A DNA stretch of 32,805 bases from Rhodospirillales bacterium (lineage in GTDB: Bacteria > Pseudomonadota > Alphaproteobacteria > Reyranellales > Reyranellaceae): positions 1-32,805 of the forward strand of contig WHTW01000083.1 in NCBI GenBank assembly GCA_009377525.1, in the 5' to 3' direction. The notes beneath the pieces are model-generated. The model was not told the DNA's origin, made no database searches, and was given only the letters and a program-made list of their open reading frames with translations. A program made the position numbers and the translations under genes. This document shows positions 25,502 through 32,805 of this stretch, one piece after another. Within the stretch, counting starts at the first letter, position 1, and each line of letters starts with the position of its first letter.

Positions 25502-26545
25502 ATGGACCGCGAAACCCGCGACATGCTGCTGGAGACCGCCGACCGCTTCTTCGCGGAGCGCTGCGGCCGCGCCGTGGTGACCGAGGTGGAGAAGGGCGTG
25601 TGGCCCGCCGATCTCTGGAAGGAGATCGAGGAGATGGGCCTGCCGCTGATCGCCGTGCCCGAGGACAAGAGCGGCGTGGGCGGCACGCTGGCCGACATGC
25701 TGGCAGTGCTGCGGCTGGCCGGCTCGCACGCCGTGCCCGTGCCGCTCGCCGAGACTGCGCTCGCCAATCTGCTGATTGCCACCGCCGGCGGCGAGCCCAA
25801 AGCCGGACCCGCAACGCTGGCGCTGGGCAACCTGACGCTGAGCGGCGGACGCGTCAGCGGCAAGGTCGAGCGCGTGCCGTTCGCCTCGGTGGCCGATCGC
25901 TTCGTCACCGTCGTCGGCAACACGCTGGCGGTCGTTGCCGCCGGCAACGCCAAGATCGACGACAAGCCCAGCCATGCCGGCGAGCCCTATGGTACGGCGA
26001 CCTTCGACAATGTCGCGGCCGAGTTCAGCGGCGCCTCGCCGGTTGGCGCCGATCGCGCCCTCGAACTGGCGGCGGTGATGCGCGCCATGCAGATGGCCGG
26101 CGCCGCCGACAAGATACTGGCCACCACCGTCGAATATTGTAAGCAGCGCGTGCAGTTCGGCCGGCCGATCTCGACCTTCCAGGCCATCCAGCACATGCTG
26201 GCCGAGCTCGCGAGCTATGTCGCGGCCACCATCGCCTCGGCCGAGGCCGCGGCGCGCGATGCCGACGAAGGCGGGCTGGTCGACGGCGGGCGGTTCTCCA
26301 TCGCCGCAGCCAAGAGCCAGGCCTCGGATTTCGCTCAGCGAATCGCTGCCATTTCGCACCAGTCGATGGGCGCCATGGGCTTCACCCACGAGCACATCCT
26401 GCACCACTACACGCGAAGGCTCTGGGTGTGGCGCCGCGATTTCGGCAGCGAGACTTTCTGGGGCGACAAGATCGGCGCGGCTTGTGCCAAGGCCGGCCCG
26501 GAGGCGCTGTGGGCCTCGCTCAGCGCGAGCAAGTACGCCGCATAG
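25502..26545 (+). CDS. Acyl-CoA dehydrogenase, short partner
   Basis: The 347-residue product is a shortened acyl-CoA dehydrogenase. The N-terminal helices (TRDMLLETADRFFAERCG) and EEMGLPLIAVPEDKSGVGG are recognisable, and the beta domain is reduced. The C-terminal domain is clear: ATTVEYCKQRVQFGRPISTFQAIQ cut here as YCKQRVQFGRPI, then FQAIQHMLAELASYV, SHQSMGAMGFTHEHILHHYTRRLW. The FGRP and GAMGFTxEH motifs bind FAD. It probably forms a heteromer with the preceding gene product, each supplying part of the active site (inferred from known long/short pairs). Confidence 0.93.
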   Translation: MDRETRDMLLETADRFFAERCGRAVVTEVEKGVWPADLWKEIEEMGLPLIAVPEDKSGVGGTLADMLAVLRLAGSHAVPVPLAETALANLLIATAGGEPKAGPATLALGNLTLSGGRVSGKVERVPFASVADRFVTVVGNTLAVVAAGNAKIDDKPSHAGEPYGTATFDNVAAEFSGASPVGADRALELAAVMRAMQMAGAADKILATTVEYCKQRVQFGRPISTFQAIQHMLAELASYVAATIASAEAAARDADEGGLVDGGRFSIAAAKSQASDFAQRIAAISHQSMGAMGFTHEHILHHYTRRLWVWRRDFGSETFWGDKIGAACAKAGPEALWASLSASKYAA

Positions 26546-26773
26546 AGCTGGCGCGGGTCGCGCAAACAACGACTGGATGCGAGCGGCGCGTCCTCAGCAC
26601 GTTGCCGTTCTGCTTGCCGAAAACGTTGCCCGAATGGTCACAGCGGGTGTCATCAGGTGTGCATCCGTAGCGATTGTCACTGACCGGAGAGGCGCGCAGC
26701 ATGATCGTGCTGCAGTACCGATAGTCGGAAAATCTACGCGTAAACCTCGAGACCAACTTGGGAGGTTTGGCAG

Positions 26774-28069
26774 ATGTCCGCGTCCGTAGCGCCTACGTCA
26801 TCGAACGTGCCTTGGTGGAAGGAACCGACCAAGGACCAGTGGTATGCCTACATCGCCGCCTGGCTCGGTTGGACGCTCGATGCGTTCGACTTCACCATCT
26901 TCCTGCTGATCATGGTGCCGATCGCCCAGGAGTTCGATGTCCCCATCACCGCGGTCGCCATCGTCTTCACCTTGACCTTGTGGCTGCGGCTGGTCGGCGC
27001 CACTGCCGCCGGCTGGATGGCCGATCGCATGGGCCGCAAGACGCCGCTGATGATCTCCATCCTGTGGTACTCGATTTGCAACTTCATCGCGGGCTTCTCG
27101 CCGACCTTCTACTTCCTGCTGTTCTTCCGCGCGCTGCTCGGCATCGGCATGGGCGCCGAATGGCCGGCCGGTGCCGCACTTGCCATGGAATCCTGGCCCG
27201 CCCGCTCGCGCGGCTTCATGAGCGGCGTGCTGCAGGGCTCGTGGGGCCTGGGCTTCGCGCTGTCGGCGCTGGCCTACGGCTTCCTCTTCGAGCACATCGG
27301 CTGGCGCGGCCTGCTGTGGATCGGTATCCTGCCGGCGCTGGTGGTCGTGTGGATCCGCTACTTCGTCAAGGAACCGGAAGTGTGGGCCGAGAACAAGCGG
27401 CAGCAGGTCGAGAAGAAGGCCGAGGTCCGCGCGCCGTTGTTCACCATCTTCACGCGCCAGCACATCTACAACACGCTGACCGGCTGCTTGTGGATGGGCG
27501 CGGCGTTCTGCGTCTACTACTCGATCTGGGCGCTGTTCTCGACCTACCTGCAGAAGGAGCTGCAGTGGACGCCGGGCATGGTGGCGACGCCGTTGTTCTG
27601 GGCCAACATCGTGGTCTTCGTGGGCTCCGGCCTGTGGGGCGTGGTAGCGGACAAGTGGGGCAGGCGGCCTGCGATCATCGTGCCCTGCATCATCGCCGTC
27701 TTCGTCACGCCGCTTTACCTGTGGACGGCCGATCCGCTGTGGGTCGTGTTCGGCTTCATCCTGCAGGGCGTGTTCGGCGGCTCGATCTACGGTCAGAACC
27801 CGAGCTATCTCAGCGAGCGCTTCCCGACCGAGGTGCGCGCCACGGCGTCGGGCTTCGTCTATCACCAGGGCGCGATCTGGGGCGGCCTGGTGGCGCCGGT
27901 CATCAGCTACTTCGCGATCGAGCAGAAGATGGGATTCGCCATGCCGATGATGGTGAGCACCATCGTGTTCCTGCTGATCGTGATCCTCGCGGTGGCGCTG
28001 GGGCCCGAGACCAAGGGCAAGATCCTCACCGCCGATCTCGCGACCATGAAGGCGGCTGAGGCGCCGTAG
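26774..28069 (+). CDS. MFS transporter, probable organic-acid carrier
   Basis: The 431-residue protein has twelve predicted transmembrane segments. The first begins WLGWTLDAFDFTIFLLIM, where the Asp-Ala-Phe-Asp pattern is typical of the sialate/lactate/aromatic-acid:H+ symporter branch. The signature loops are GWMADRMGRK after segment 2 and GVVADKWGRRP after segment 8, and the C-terminal GPETKGK is also characteristic. Substrate cannot be fixed; a monocarboxylate or aromatic acid is likely. GGGAGG lies before the ATG. The 228-bp upstream gap shows no gene, only a small GCAGCA/TGCTGC hairpin at 26696-26713. It converges on the oxidoreductase gene. Confidence 0.92.
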   Translation: MSASVAPTSSNVPWWKEPTKDQWYAYIAAWLGWTLDAFDFTIFLLIMVPIAQEFDVPITAVAIVFTLTLWLRLVGATAAGWMADRMGRKTPLMISILWYSICNFIAGFSPTFYFLLFFRALLGIGMGAEWPAGAALAMESWPARSRGFMSGVLQGSWGLGFALSALAYGFLFEHIGWRGLLWIGILPALVVVWIRYFVKEPEVWAENKRQQVEKKAEVRAPLFTIFTRQHIYNTLTGCLWMGAAFCVYYSIWALFSTYLQKELQWTPGMVATPLFWANIVVFVGSGLWGVVADKWGRRPAIIVPCIIAVFVTPLYLWTADPLWVVFGFILQGVFGGSIYGQNPSYLSERFPTEVRATASGFVYHQGAIWGGLVAPVISYFAIEQKMGFAMPMMVSTIVFLLIVILAVALGPETKGKILTADLATMKAAEAP

Positions 28070-28073
28070 CCTT

Positions 28074-28150
28074 TGTCATCCTGAGCGCAGCGAAGGATCT
28101 CATGCCGATTGCAAGCGGCGATGAGGTCCTTCGCTTACGCTCAGGACGAC
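28074..28150. repeat. Inverted intergenic repeat (CCTGAGCG...AGCGAAGGA type)
   Basis: TGTCATCCTGAGCG and GCGAAGGATCTCAT on the left are matched by an inverted copy on the right (ATGAGGTCCTTCGCTTACG, then CTCAGGACGACA), with only a few mismatches and an AT-richer loop. It fills the gap between two convergent genes. Repeats of this core are widespread in bacterial genomes. It is likely to be transcribed from both sides and to act as a bidirectional terminator. Confidence 0.85.
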
Positions 28151-28151
28151 A

Positions 28152-29045
28152 CTACCCCTTGATCTCCACGCCGGCCCATTCCTCCAGGACCTTGGCGATG
28201 AAGGTGAAATCGGACCCCGCGCCGAACCTGGCGCGGGTCACGGCCAGCATCTCGCGCACGGCGCCACCCACCACCATGGGCACGCCCATCGCCTCGGCTT
28301 CCTCCACGCACAGCCGCACGTCCTTGTAGGAGAGGCCGGTCGCGAAGCCGAAGTCGAAGGTGCGCGGCAGGATCGCGCGCGGGAACTTGTCCTGGCTCGC
28401 GCTGTTGCGGCCGCTCGAGGCGTTGATGATGTCTATGAGCACTTTGGCGTCGAGGCCGGCCTTGACGCCCATCGCCATCGCTTCCGATGTCGCCACCATC
28501 GCCGTCGCCGCCAGAAGGTTGTTGGCGAGCTTGGCGGTCTGCGCCAGCCCTGGTTTCTCGCCGGCATGGAAGAGCTTGCCGAACACTTTCAGCACCGGCC
28601 CCAGCGTCCGATAGGCGGGCTTGGGGCACGACACCATGACGGCAAGCGTGCCGGCCTTGGCGCCGCTCACACCGCCGCTGACCGGGGAGTCGACCCAGGC
28701 GATCTTGCGTTCGGCGAGCTTGCCCGCCACTTCGGTCGCCACGCCGGGCCCCGTCGTCGACAGGTCGATGACGGTGCGCACCGTCGAGCCGTTGATCAGG
28801 CCGCCATTGCCGCTCAATGCCACTTCGCGGACGACATCCGGCGTCGGCAGGCTCATGAACACGGTCTCGGCCATCGAGGCGACCTCGGCGGGGGAGGCGG
28901 CGAGTTCGGCGCCGCGCGCCACCAGGGGCCCGGTCGCTTCGTTCGACACGTCGTAGACGCACAGCCGATAGCCTGCATCAATCAGCCTGTTGGCCATGGG
29001 GCCGCCCATGCGCCCGACGCCGACGAAGCCCAGGAGATCAGCCAT
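28152..29045 (-). CDS. NAD(P)-dependent beta-hydroxyacid dehydrogenase (3-hydroxyisobutyrate dehydrogenase family)
   Basis: The 297-residue protein has the Rossmann loop GFVGVGRMGGPMANRL, a cofactor-selecting YDVSN (the acidic residue after the second strand favours NAD), the substrate signature DSPVSGGVSGAKAGTLAVMV, and the catalytic lysine region TAKLANNLLAA (about residue 170). The C-terminal helical domain is complete. The family includes 3-hydroxyisobutyrate dehydrogenase, tartronate semialdehyde reductase and related enzymes. It is divergent from the LacI gene by 54 bp, with the shared operator in between, which suggests it acts on the compound sensed by that regulator. Confidence 0.92.
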   Translation of the reverse strand: MADLLGFVGVGRMGGPMANRLIDAGYRLCVYDVSNEATGPLVARGAELAASPAEVASMAETVFMSLPTPDVVREVALSGNGGLINGSTVRTVIDLSTTGPGVATEVAGKLAERKIAWVDSPVSGGVSGAKAGTLAVMVSCPKPAYRTLGPVLKVFGKLFHAGEKPGLAQTAKLANNLLAATAMVATSEAMAMGVKAGLDAKVLIDIINASSGRNSASQDKFPRAILPRTFDFGFATGLSYKDVRLCVEEAEAMGVPMVVGGAVREMLAVTRARFGAGSDFTFIAKVLEEWAGVEIKG

Positions 29046-29067
29046 TGTCGTTCCTCCGCCCGTTCTG

Positions 29068-29081
29068 TGGTATCGCTACCA
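29068..29081. promoter_or_regulatory. LacI-family operator, divergent promoter site
   Basis: TGGTATCGCTACCA is a near-perfect 14-bp palindrome with the central CG typical of LacI-family operators. It lies in the middle of the 54-bp gap between the dehydrogenase and lacI-type genes. Its reverse complement occurs exactly at 30987-31000. Confidence 0.78.
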
Positions 29082-29099
29082 ACCTATAGGGAGGCAGGG

Positions 29100-30146
29100 A
29101 TGGCCGGCAAGGCCAACGGTCGCAAGGCGCGCAACGGACGCAACGGCGGCGGCGGGACCACCATGAACGACATCGCGCGCCATGCCGGCGTCTCGCCGAT
29201 GACGGTGTCGCGCGCTCTCTCCGATCCTTCCAGCGTGTCCGAGAAGATGCGGCGCAAGGTCGATGCCGCGGTGCGCCAGTTCGGCTACCTGCCCAACCGC
29301 ATCGCCGGCAGCCTGTCGTCCAAGCGCTCCAACGTGGTCGGGCTGGTCGTGCCGTCGATCCGCAACTCGCTCTACGCCGCCATGATCCACGCCATCTCCG
29401 ATGTGGCGCGCGCCAACGGCCTGCATCTCATGATCGCCAACTCGGGCCATCGCCTGGAAGACGAGGAGGCGCTGGTCTCGGCGCTGCTGGCGCAGCGCGT
29501 CTGCGGCCTGGTGCTGCACAACACCGCGCATTCCAAGCGCCTGCGCGAGCTTCTCGCCCGCACCGATATTCCGGTGATCGAGACCGGCAACCTGCCGGCC
29601 AAGCCGATCGACATGGTCGTGAGCTATTCCAACTTCGACGCCGCGCGCGCCATGACCGGCCATCTCGGCCGGCTGGGCTATCGCCGCATCGGCTTCGTCA
29701 CCCTGCCGCTGCGCGACAACGACCGCTCGCGCGAGCGGCGCCGCGGCTACTTCGCCGCACTGAAGGAGCTCGGCCTGCCGGCCGATCCCGGCTTGGTGCT
29801 GGAGGCGCCCGGTGGCTTCGCCGAGGGCGCCGACGCGCTGGTCCGCCTGGTGCAGACCCATCCCGACATCGATGCCTGCTTCTTCGCCGGCGACGTTCTG
29901 GCCGTCGGTGCGCTGTTCGAATGTCAGCGCCGCGGCTGGGCGGTGCCCGGCCGCGTCGCCATCGCGAGCTTCGACGATCTCGACCTGTTGCGCCATACCG
30001 TGCCGACGGTGACCACGCTGCGCATCCCGCGCCAGGATATCGGCCGGCGCAGTGCCGAGCTTTTGGTCAACCGGCTGCGCGGCGCCTCGCCGCAAAAGGT
30101 CAGGATCGACGTCGGCTTCGAGATCGTCCAGCGCGAGAGCACCTGA
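29100..30146 (+). CDS. LacI-family transcriptional regulator
   Basis: The 348-residue protein has a basic Gly/Asn-rich leader (residues 1-20). The LacI helix-turn-helix follows, MNDIARHAGVSPMTVSRALS (about 22-41), with hinge helix NRIAGSLSSKRS. The periplasmic-binding-protein-like effector domain is next, with VVGLVVPSIRNSLYAAMI and ACFFAGDVLAVGALFE, ending RIPRQDIGRRSAELLVNRL. It resembles the GntR/IdnR-like branch that senses sugar acids, but the effector is not certain. The ATG at 29100 follows AGGGAGGCAGGG. It probably represses itself and the divergent dehydrogenase, and the SDR gene follows 9 bp downstream. Confidence 0.94.
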   Translation: MAGKANGRKARNGRNGGGGTTMNDIARHAGVSPMTVSRALSDPSSVSEKMRRKVDAAVRQFGYLPNRIAGSLSSKRSNVVGLVVPSIRNSLYAAMIHAISDVARANGLHLMIANSGHRLEDEEALVSALLAQRVCGLVLHNTAHSKRLRELLARTDIPVIETGNLPAKPIDMVVSYSNFDAARAMTGHLGRLGYRRIGFVTLPLRDNDRSRERRRGYFAALKELGLPADPGLVLEAPGGFAEGADALVRLVQTHPDIDACFFAGDVLAVGALFECQRRGWAVPGRVAIASFDDLDLLRHTVPTVTTLRIPRQDIGRRSAELLVNRLRGASPQKVRIDVGFEIVQREST

Positions 30147-30155
30147 GGAGAAGAC

Positions 30156-30938
30156 ATGCTGAAAGGCCGATGTGCGTTGATCACGGGCTCCACCCAGGGG
30201 CTGGGCTATGCCATGGCCGAGCGGCTGGCGGCCGAGGGCTGCAACATCGTGATGAACGGCTTCGGCGAGACAGACGAGATCGAGAGCCGCCGCCGCAAGC
30301 TCGAGAGCGCACACGGCGTGCGCGCGATCCATCACGGCGCCGACGTGGCCGACGCCACGCAAATCGCCGATCTGGTGGCGACGGCGCGCAAGACCTTCGG
30401 CACCGTCGATGTGCTGATCAACAACGCCGTAGTGCGCTACTTTTCGCCGATCGAGAGGTTCAAGCCCGAGGACTGGGACCGCGCGCTGGCGGTGAACCTG
30501 TCGGCCGCCTTTCACACCGTGCGCCTGGCGCTGCCCGGCATGCGCGAGCGCGACTTCGGCCGCATCGTCAACGTCGCCTCGGTCTACGGCCTGTTTGCCA
30601 CGGTGAACCGCGTCGATTACGTCACGACCAAGACGGCGTTGATCGGCTTCACCCGCGCCATCGCGCTCGAGACGGCGCGCACCAGCATCACCTGCAACGC
30701 CATCTGCCCCGGCACCGTGCCGACGCCCAACATCGAGGGCCGGCTGGAGGCGGAGAGGGCGAAGACCGGCCAGTCGCGCGAGGAGGCCGAGCGCGCCTTC
30801 CTCGCGACACGCCAGCCGTCGGGCAAGTTCGTATCGCCCGAGCGCGTCGCGGCCCTCGTCGCTTTGCTGTGCGGACCTTCCGGCGCCGACATCACCGGAT
30901 CGGCCATTCCGATCGACGGCGGCTGGAGCGCCAGTTAG
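30156..30938 (+). CDS. Short-chain dehydrogenase, 3-hydroxybutyrate dehydrogenase-like
   Basis: The 260-residue SDR has the cofactor loop LITGSTQGLGYAMAERL, HHGADVADATQ, a variant NNAVVRYF in place of the usual NNAG, NVASVYGLF with the catalytic Ser, and Y155xxxK159 in DYVTTKTAL. After the active site NAICPGTVPTPNIEGRL matches 3-hydroxybutyrate and sugar-acid dehydrogenases of this family. It starts after GAGGAG and is co-transcribed with lacI, so it likely oxidises the hydroxy-acid or sugar acid taken up by this regulon. Confidence 0.92.
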   Translation: MLKGRCALITGSTQGLGYAMAERLAAEGCNIVMNGFGETDEIESRRRKLESAHGVRAIHHGADVADATQIADLVATARKTFGTVDVLINNAVVRYFSPIERFKPEDWDRALAVNLSAAFHTVRLALPGMRERDFGRIVNVASVYGLFATVNRVDYVTTKTALIGFTRAIALETARTSITCNAICPGTVPTPNIEGRLEAERAKTGQSREEAERAFLATRQPSGKFVSPERVAALVALLCGPSGADITGSAIPIDGGWSAS

Positions 30939-30986
30939 CGGACGGTGTTATGACAGTTTCGCAGTGGCGCCTGATGCGGTCCTTTT

Positions 30987-31000
30987 TGGTAGCGATACCA
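30987..31000. promoter_or_regulatory. LacI-family operator upstream of TRAP binding protein gene
   Basis: TGGTAGCGATACCA is the exact reverse complement of the site at 29068-29081 (the match runs to 15 bp including the preceding T). It lies 44 bp before the start codon of the TRAP receptor gene, in the 106-bp gap after the SDR gene, and so marks a second promoter under the same regulator. Confidence 0.78.
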
Positions 31001-31044
31001 TGGATGCCAGCCTAGTATTTCCGGCCACGAAGAGAGGAAACGTC

Positions 31045-32133
31045 ATGACCATCACCCGCCGACAATTCGCTCCCGCCGCGGCGCTCGCCACGCTTGCCGC
31101 ATCGCCCGCCTTCGCCCAGCAGACCAGCGAGAACGTGAAGTGGCGCCTCACCTCGAGCTTCCCCAAGAGCCTCGACACGCTGTGGGGCGCCGCCCAAACG
31201 GTGGCGCGCGTCGTGGGCGAGCTGACCGACGGCAAGTTCGTGCTGAATACGTTTGCCGCCGGCGAGATCGTGCCCGGCCTGCAGGTGCTCGACGCGGTGG
31301 CCAACGGCACCATCGAGATGGGCCACACCTACACCGGCTACTACATCGGCAAGAACCCGTCCTTCATCTTCGACGGCTCGCTGCCCTTCGGCTTCACGCC
31401 GCGCCAGCACGCCGCCTGGATGATGTTCGGCGACGGCCGCAGGCTGATGGACGAGATCTACGACAGCTTCAACATCGTCTGCACGCCGGCCGGCCAGACC
31501 GGCGGCCAGATGTTCGGCTGGTTCCGCAAGGAGCTCAAAAGCCCGAAGGACTTCGAGGGCCTGAAGATCCGCACCGCTGGCTTCGGCGGCCGCGTCTTCC
31601 AGAAGCTCGGTGCGGTGCCGCAACAGATCGCCGGCGGCGAGATTTATCCCTCGATGGAGCGCGGCACGATTGACGCCTGCGAATGGGTCGGCCCGTACGA
31701 CGACGAGAAGCTCGGCTTCAACAAGGTCGCCAAGTACTACTACACGCCGGGCGTCATGGAGCTCGAGGCGACCAACGTGCTGATGATCGGCAAGCAGGCC
31801 TGGGCCTCGCTGCCGCCGCGCTACCAGGCGGCGCTGCGCTACGCCGGCAACTATGCGGCGACCGAGATGCTCGCCTCCTACGACGCCAAGAATGCCCAGG
31901 CGATCGCCCGCCTGGTCGCCTCGGGCACGCAGCTCTCGGTGCTGCCGGAAGACGTGATCAAGGCGCTGCGCGGCGCGCTCGAATCGGTGCTCGACGAGGA
32001 GGCTGCCGGTAACGCGCAGTTCAAGAAGATCCTGGCCAACTGGCGCCAGTTCCGAGCCGAGCAGCACCGCTGGTTCTCGATCGCCGACACGCGCGCGGAG
32101 CTCGCGGTCTACCGCACGGATCCGCAGCGCTGA
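31045..32133 (+). CDS. TRAP transporter substrate-binding protein (DctP family, keto-acid receptor-like)
   Basis: The 362-residue product starts with a probable Tat signal, twin-Arg in TITRRQFAPAAALATLAA, cleaved after AFA. The DctP fold shows SFPKSLDTLWGAAQTVARVV, ANGTIEMGHTYTGYYIGKNP, LKSPKDFEGLKIRT, the EIYPSMERGTIDACEWVGP segment and KYYYTPGVMELEATNVLM. This set is shared with alpha-keto-acid receptors of the TakP type. Such receptors need DctQ and DctM membrane partners; none follow within the window, so it is an orphan here. An operator identical to that of the LacI regulator lies upstream. Confidence 0.93.
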   Translation: MTITRRQFAPAAALATLAASPAFAQQTSENVKWRLTSSFPKSLDTLWGAAQTVARVVGELTDGKFVLNTFAAGEIVPGLQVLDAVANGTIEMGHTYTGYYIGKNPSFIFDGSLPFGFTPRQHAAWMMFGDGRRLMDEIYDSFNIVCTPAGQTGGQMFGWFRKELKSPKDFEGLKIRTAGFGGRVFQKLGAVPQQIAGGEIYPSMERGTIDACEWVGPYDDEKLGFNKVAKYYYTPGVMELEATNVLMIGKQAWASLPPRYQAALRYAGNYAATEMLASYDAKNAQAIARLVASGTQLSVLPEDVIKALRGALESVLDEEAAGNAQFKKILANWRQFRAEQHRWFSIADTRAELAVYRTDPQR

Positions 32134-32232
32134 TCGCCTCGCCGGACCGTAGGCCTGGAGGCCTGCGATCTGATACGGAGGCAACCCGGCAGCGAACGGT
32201 CGTTCCTCCCGAGCACTCTCGGAGGAATGACC

Positions 32233-32742
32233 ATGGCCCGCTACGACGACCGGGATCGCCACTGGCAGGAGCGCCGCGATCGTTGGCGGCGCCTCGGGGG
32301 CGGTGGCGACTACGACCCCGACCAAATATCGCGCGCGCCGCTACCAGCGTCGAAGCGACTTTGAGGAACCCTACGGCAACTGGCCGATGCCCGGTGAGTA
32401 CGCCGATCGCCAGCGCGACCGGCACATCACGCGTCGGCAGGCTGGGGAGGAGCATGCCTGGAGCGAGCCCTCGGCATGTACGGCGAGGGCCGCCATCGCG
32501 GTGTCGGTCCGAAAGGCTATGTGCGGTCCGACGATCGTATCCGCGAGCTGGTCTGCGACGATCTGATGGACGATCCCTGGCTCGATGCCTCGCGCATCGA
32601 GGTCGCGGTCAAGGACGGCGAGGTGACGCTCTCAGGCAGCGTCGAGAGCCGCGATGCCAAGCGCCTCGCCGAGGATCTTGCCGAGCATGCCGGCGGCGTG
32701 AAGCACGTGCAGAACAATCTGCGCGTGGAGGCGGCGCACTGA
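32233..32742 (+). pseudogene. BON-domain protein gene with two compensating frameshifts
   Basis: A strong ribosome site (GGAGGAATGACC) precedes ATG 32233, which opens MARYDDRDRHWQERRDRWRR and stops after 43 codons at 32364. The natural continuation is in the next frame from about 32324 (YRARRYQRRSDFEEPYGNW...), then returns to the first frame near 32473 (MYGEGRHRGVGPKGY). It ends in a BON domain: SDDRIRELVCDDL, ASRIEVAVKDGEVTLSGSVE, GGVKHVQNNLRVE. One extra A in the AAA at 32324-32326 and one missing base near 32470-32475 would restore a protein of about 169 residues. BON proteins are usually envelope or stress proteins. Either the gene is damaged or the sequence has two errors; the BON part alone (32476-32742) could still be translated. 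Confidence 0.65.
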
Positions 32743-32750
32743 AGTCATGG

Positions 32751-32805
32751 TCTTCCGGACCGCCGGCCTCCGGCCGGCTCATGATCATGATGCCGGCTGG
32801 AGGCC
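32751..32805. repeat. Palindromic repeat, TCTTCCGGACCGC family, copy 3 (cut by window end)
   Basis: TCTTCCGGACCGC begins 8 bp after the BON gene stop. It is followed by GGCCTCCGGCCGGC, a TCATGATCATGA loop that is itself palindromic, and the complementary GCCGGCTGGAGGCC at the window edge. The layout equals that of the 9588-9646 copy: outer arm, inner GC stem, ATG/CAT-type centre. The right outer arm should lie just beyond the window. Confidence 0.75.

Noticed and set aside
22237..25965. A 1242-codon open frame on the minus strand across five plus-strand genes
   Set aside because: It is low-complexity antisense translation in a GC-rich region. The genes on the other strand have clear families, signal peptides and coupled starts.
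26665..26678. CCGTAGCGATTGTC upstream of the MFS gene, similar to the LacI operator
   Set aside because: Only 8 of 14 positions agree, and the right half is not symmetric, so it is too weak to assign to the regulon.
32134..32232. AGGCCTGGAGGCCT symmetry after the TRAP receptor gene as a terminator
   Set aside because: The stem is short, there is no T-tract, and the transcript may continue to the BON gene. Evidence was too thin for a feature.

Overview
The window is about 33 kb of high-GC DNA from an alphaproteobacterium. The best evidence is the block NDUFA12 - mlaD - small ORF - DUF2155 facing aat - accC - accB - aroQ, a gene order typical of that class, together with a B12-dependent (class II) ribonucleotide reductase, a Tat-exported TRAP binding protein and many short palindromic intergenic repeats. 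A Reyranella-like or related Rhodospirillales/Hyphomicrobiales soil bacterium would fit, but the genus is a guess. No tRNA, rRNA, CRISPR array, transposase or phage gene was seen.

Layout. 1-960: wreck of an aminoglycoside/choline-kinase-type phosphotransferase gene, a cluster of RNA hairpins, and an 18-residue Ala/Lys peptide gene. 962-4648 (minus): nrdJ, with two candidate NrdR boxes upstream. 4952-9502: envelope and core-metabolism block (complex I accessory subunit, MlaD, an alphaproteobacterial small protein, DUF2155 protein, aat, acetyl-CoA carboxylase accB/accC, aroQ). 9649-15683: tyrosine/homogentisate catabolism, with a divergent MarR regulator, a near-perfect MarR operator, hppD, hmgA, a fumarylacetoacetate hydrolase, maiA and a translationally coupled exported protein of unknown function. 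15715-17903 (minus): periplasmic quality control, a BepA-like M48 metalloprotease with TPRs and a DsbA-like thiol oxidoreductase. 17920-23739 (plus): a lipoprotein resembling gamma-glutamyltransferase but lacking key catalytic residues, a PLP aminotransferase, three tandem coupled secreted LprI/DUF3298-type paralogues, and a RidA-family protein. 23736-26545: NTF2-like protein and a long/short pair of acyl-CoA dehydrogenases. 26774-32133: an MFS carrier and a small catabolic regulon (beta-hydroxyacid dehydrogenase, LacI regulator, SDR, TRAP binding protein) whose two promoter regions share the same 14-bp LacI-type operator. 32233-32742: BON-domain protein gene carrying two compensating frameshifts.

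How the parts work together. HppD, HmgA, MaiA and the FAH protein cover the route from 4-hydroxyphenylpyruvate to fumarate and acetoacetate, probably repressed by the adjacent MarR protein. The LacI protein probably controls its own operon, the divergent dehydrogenase, and the TRAP receptor 0.9 kb downstream, which makes uptake and oxidation of a hydroxy- or keto-acid the most economical reading. Many gene boundaries carry palindromic repeats of four types. One family (core TCTTCCGGACCGC) occurs three times, and the last copy is cut by the window end.

The least explained items are the Ala/Lys micro-peptide with its structured flank downstream of nrdJ, the triple LprI/DUF3298 array, the GGT-like pseudoenzyme lipoprotein, and the unknown protein coupled to maiA.
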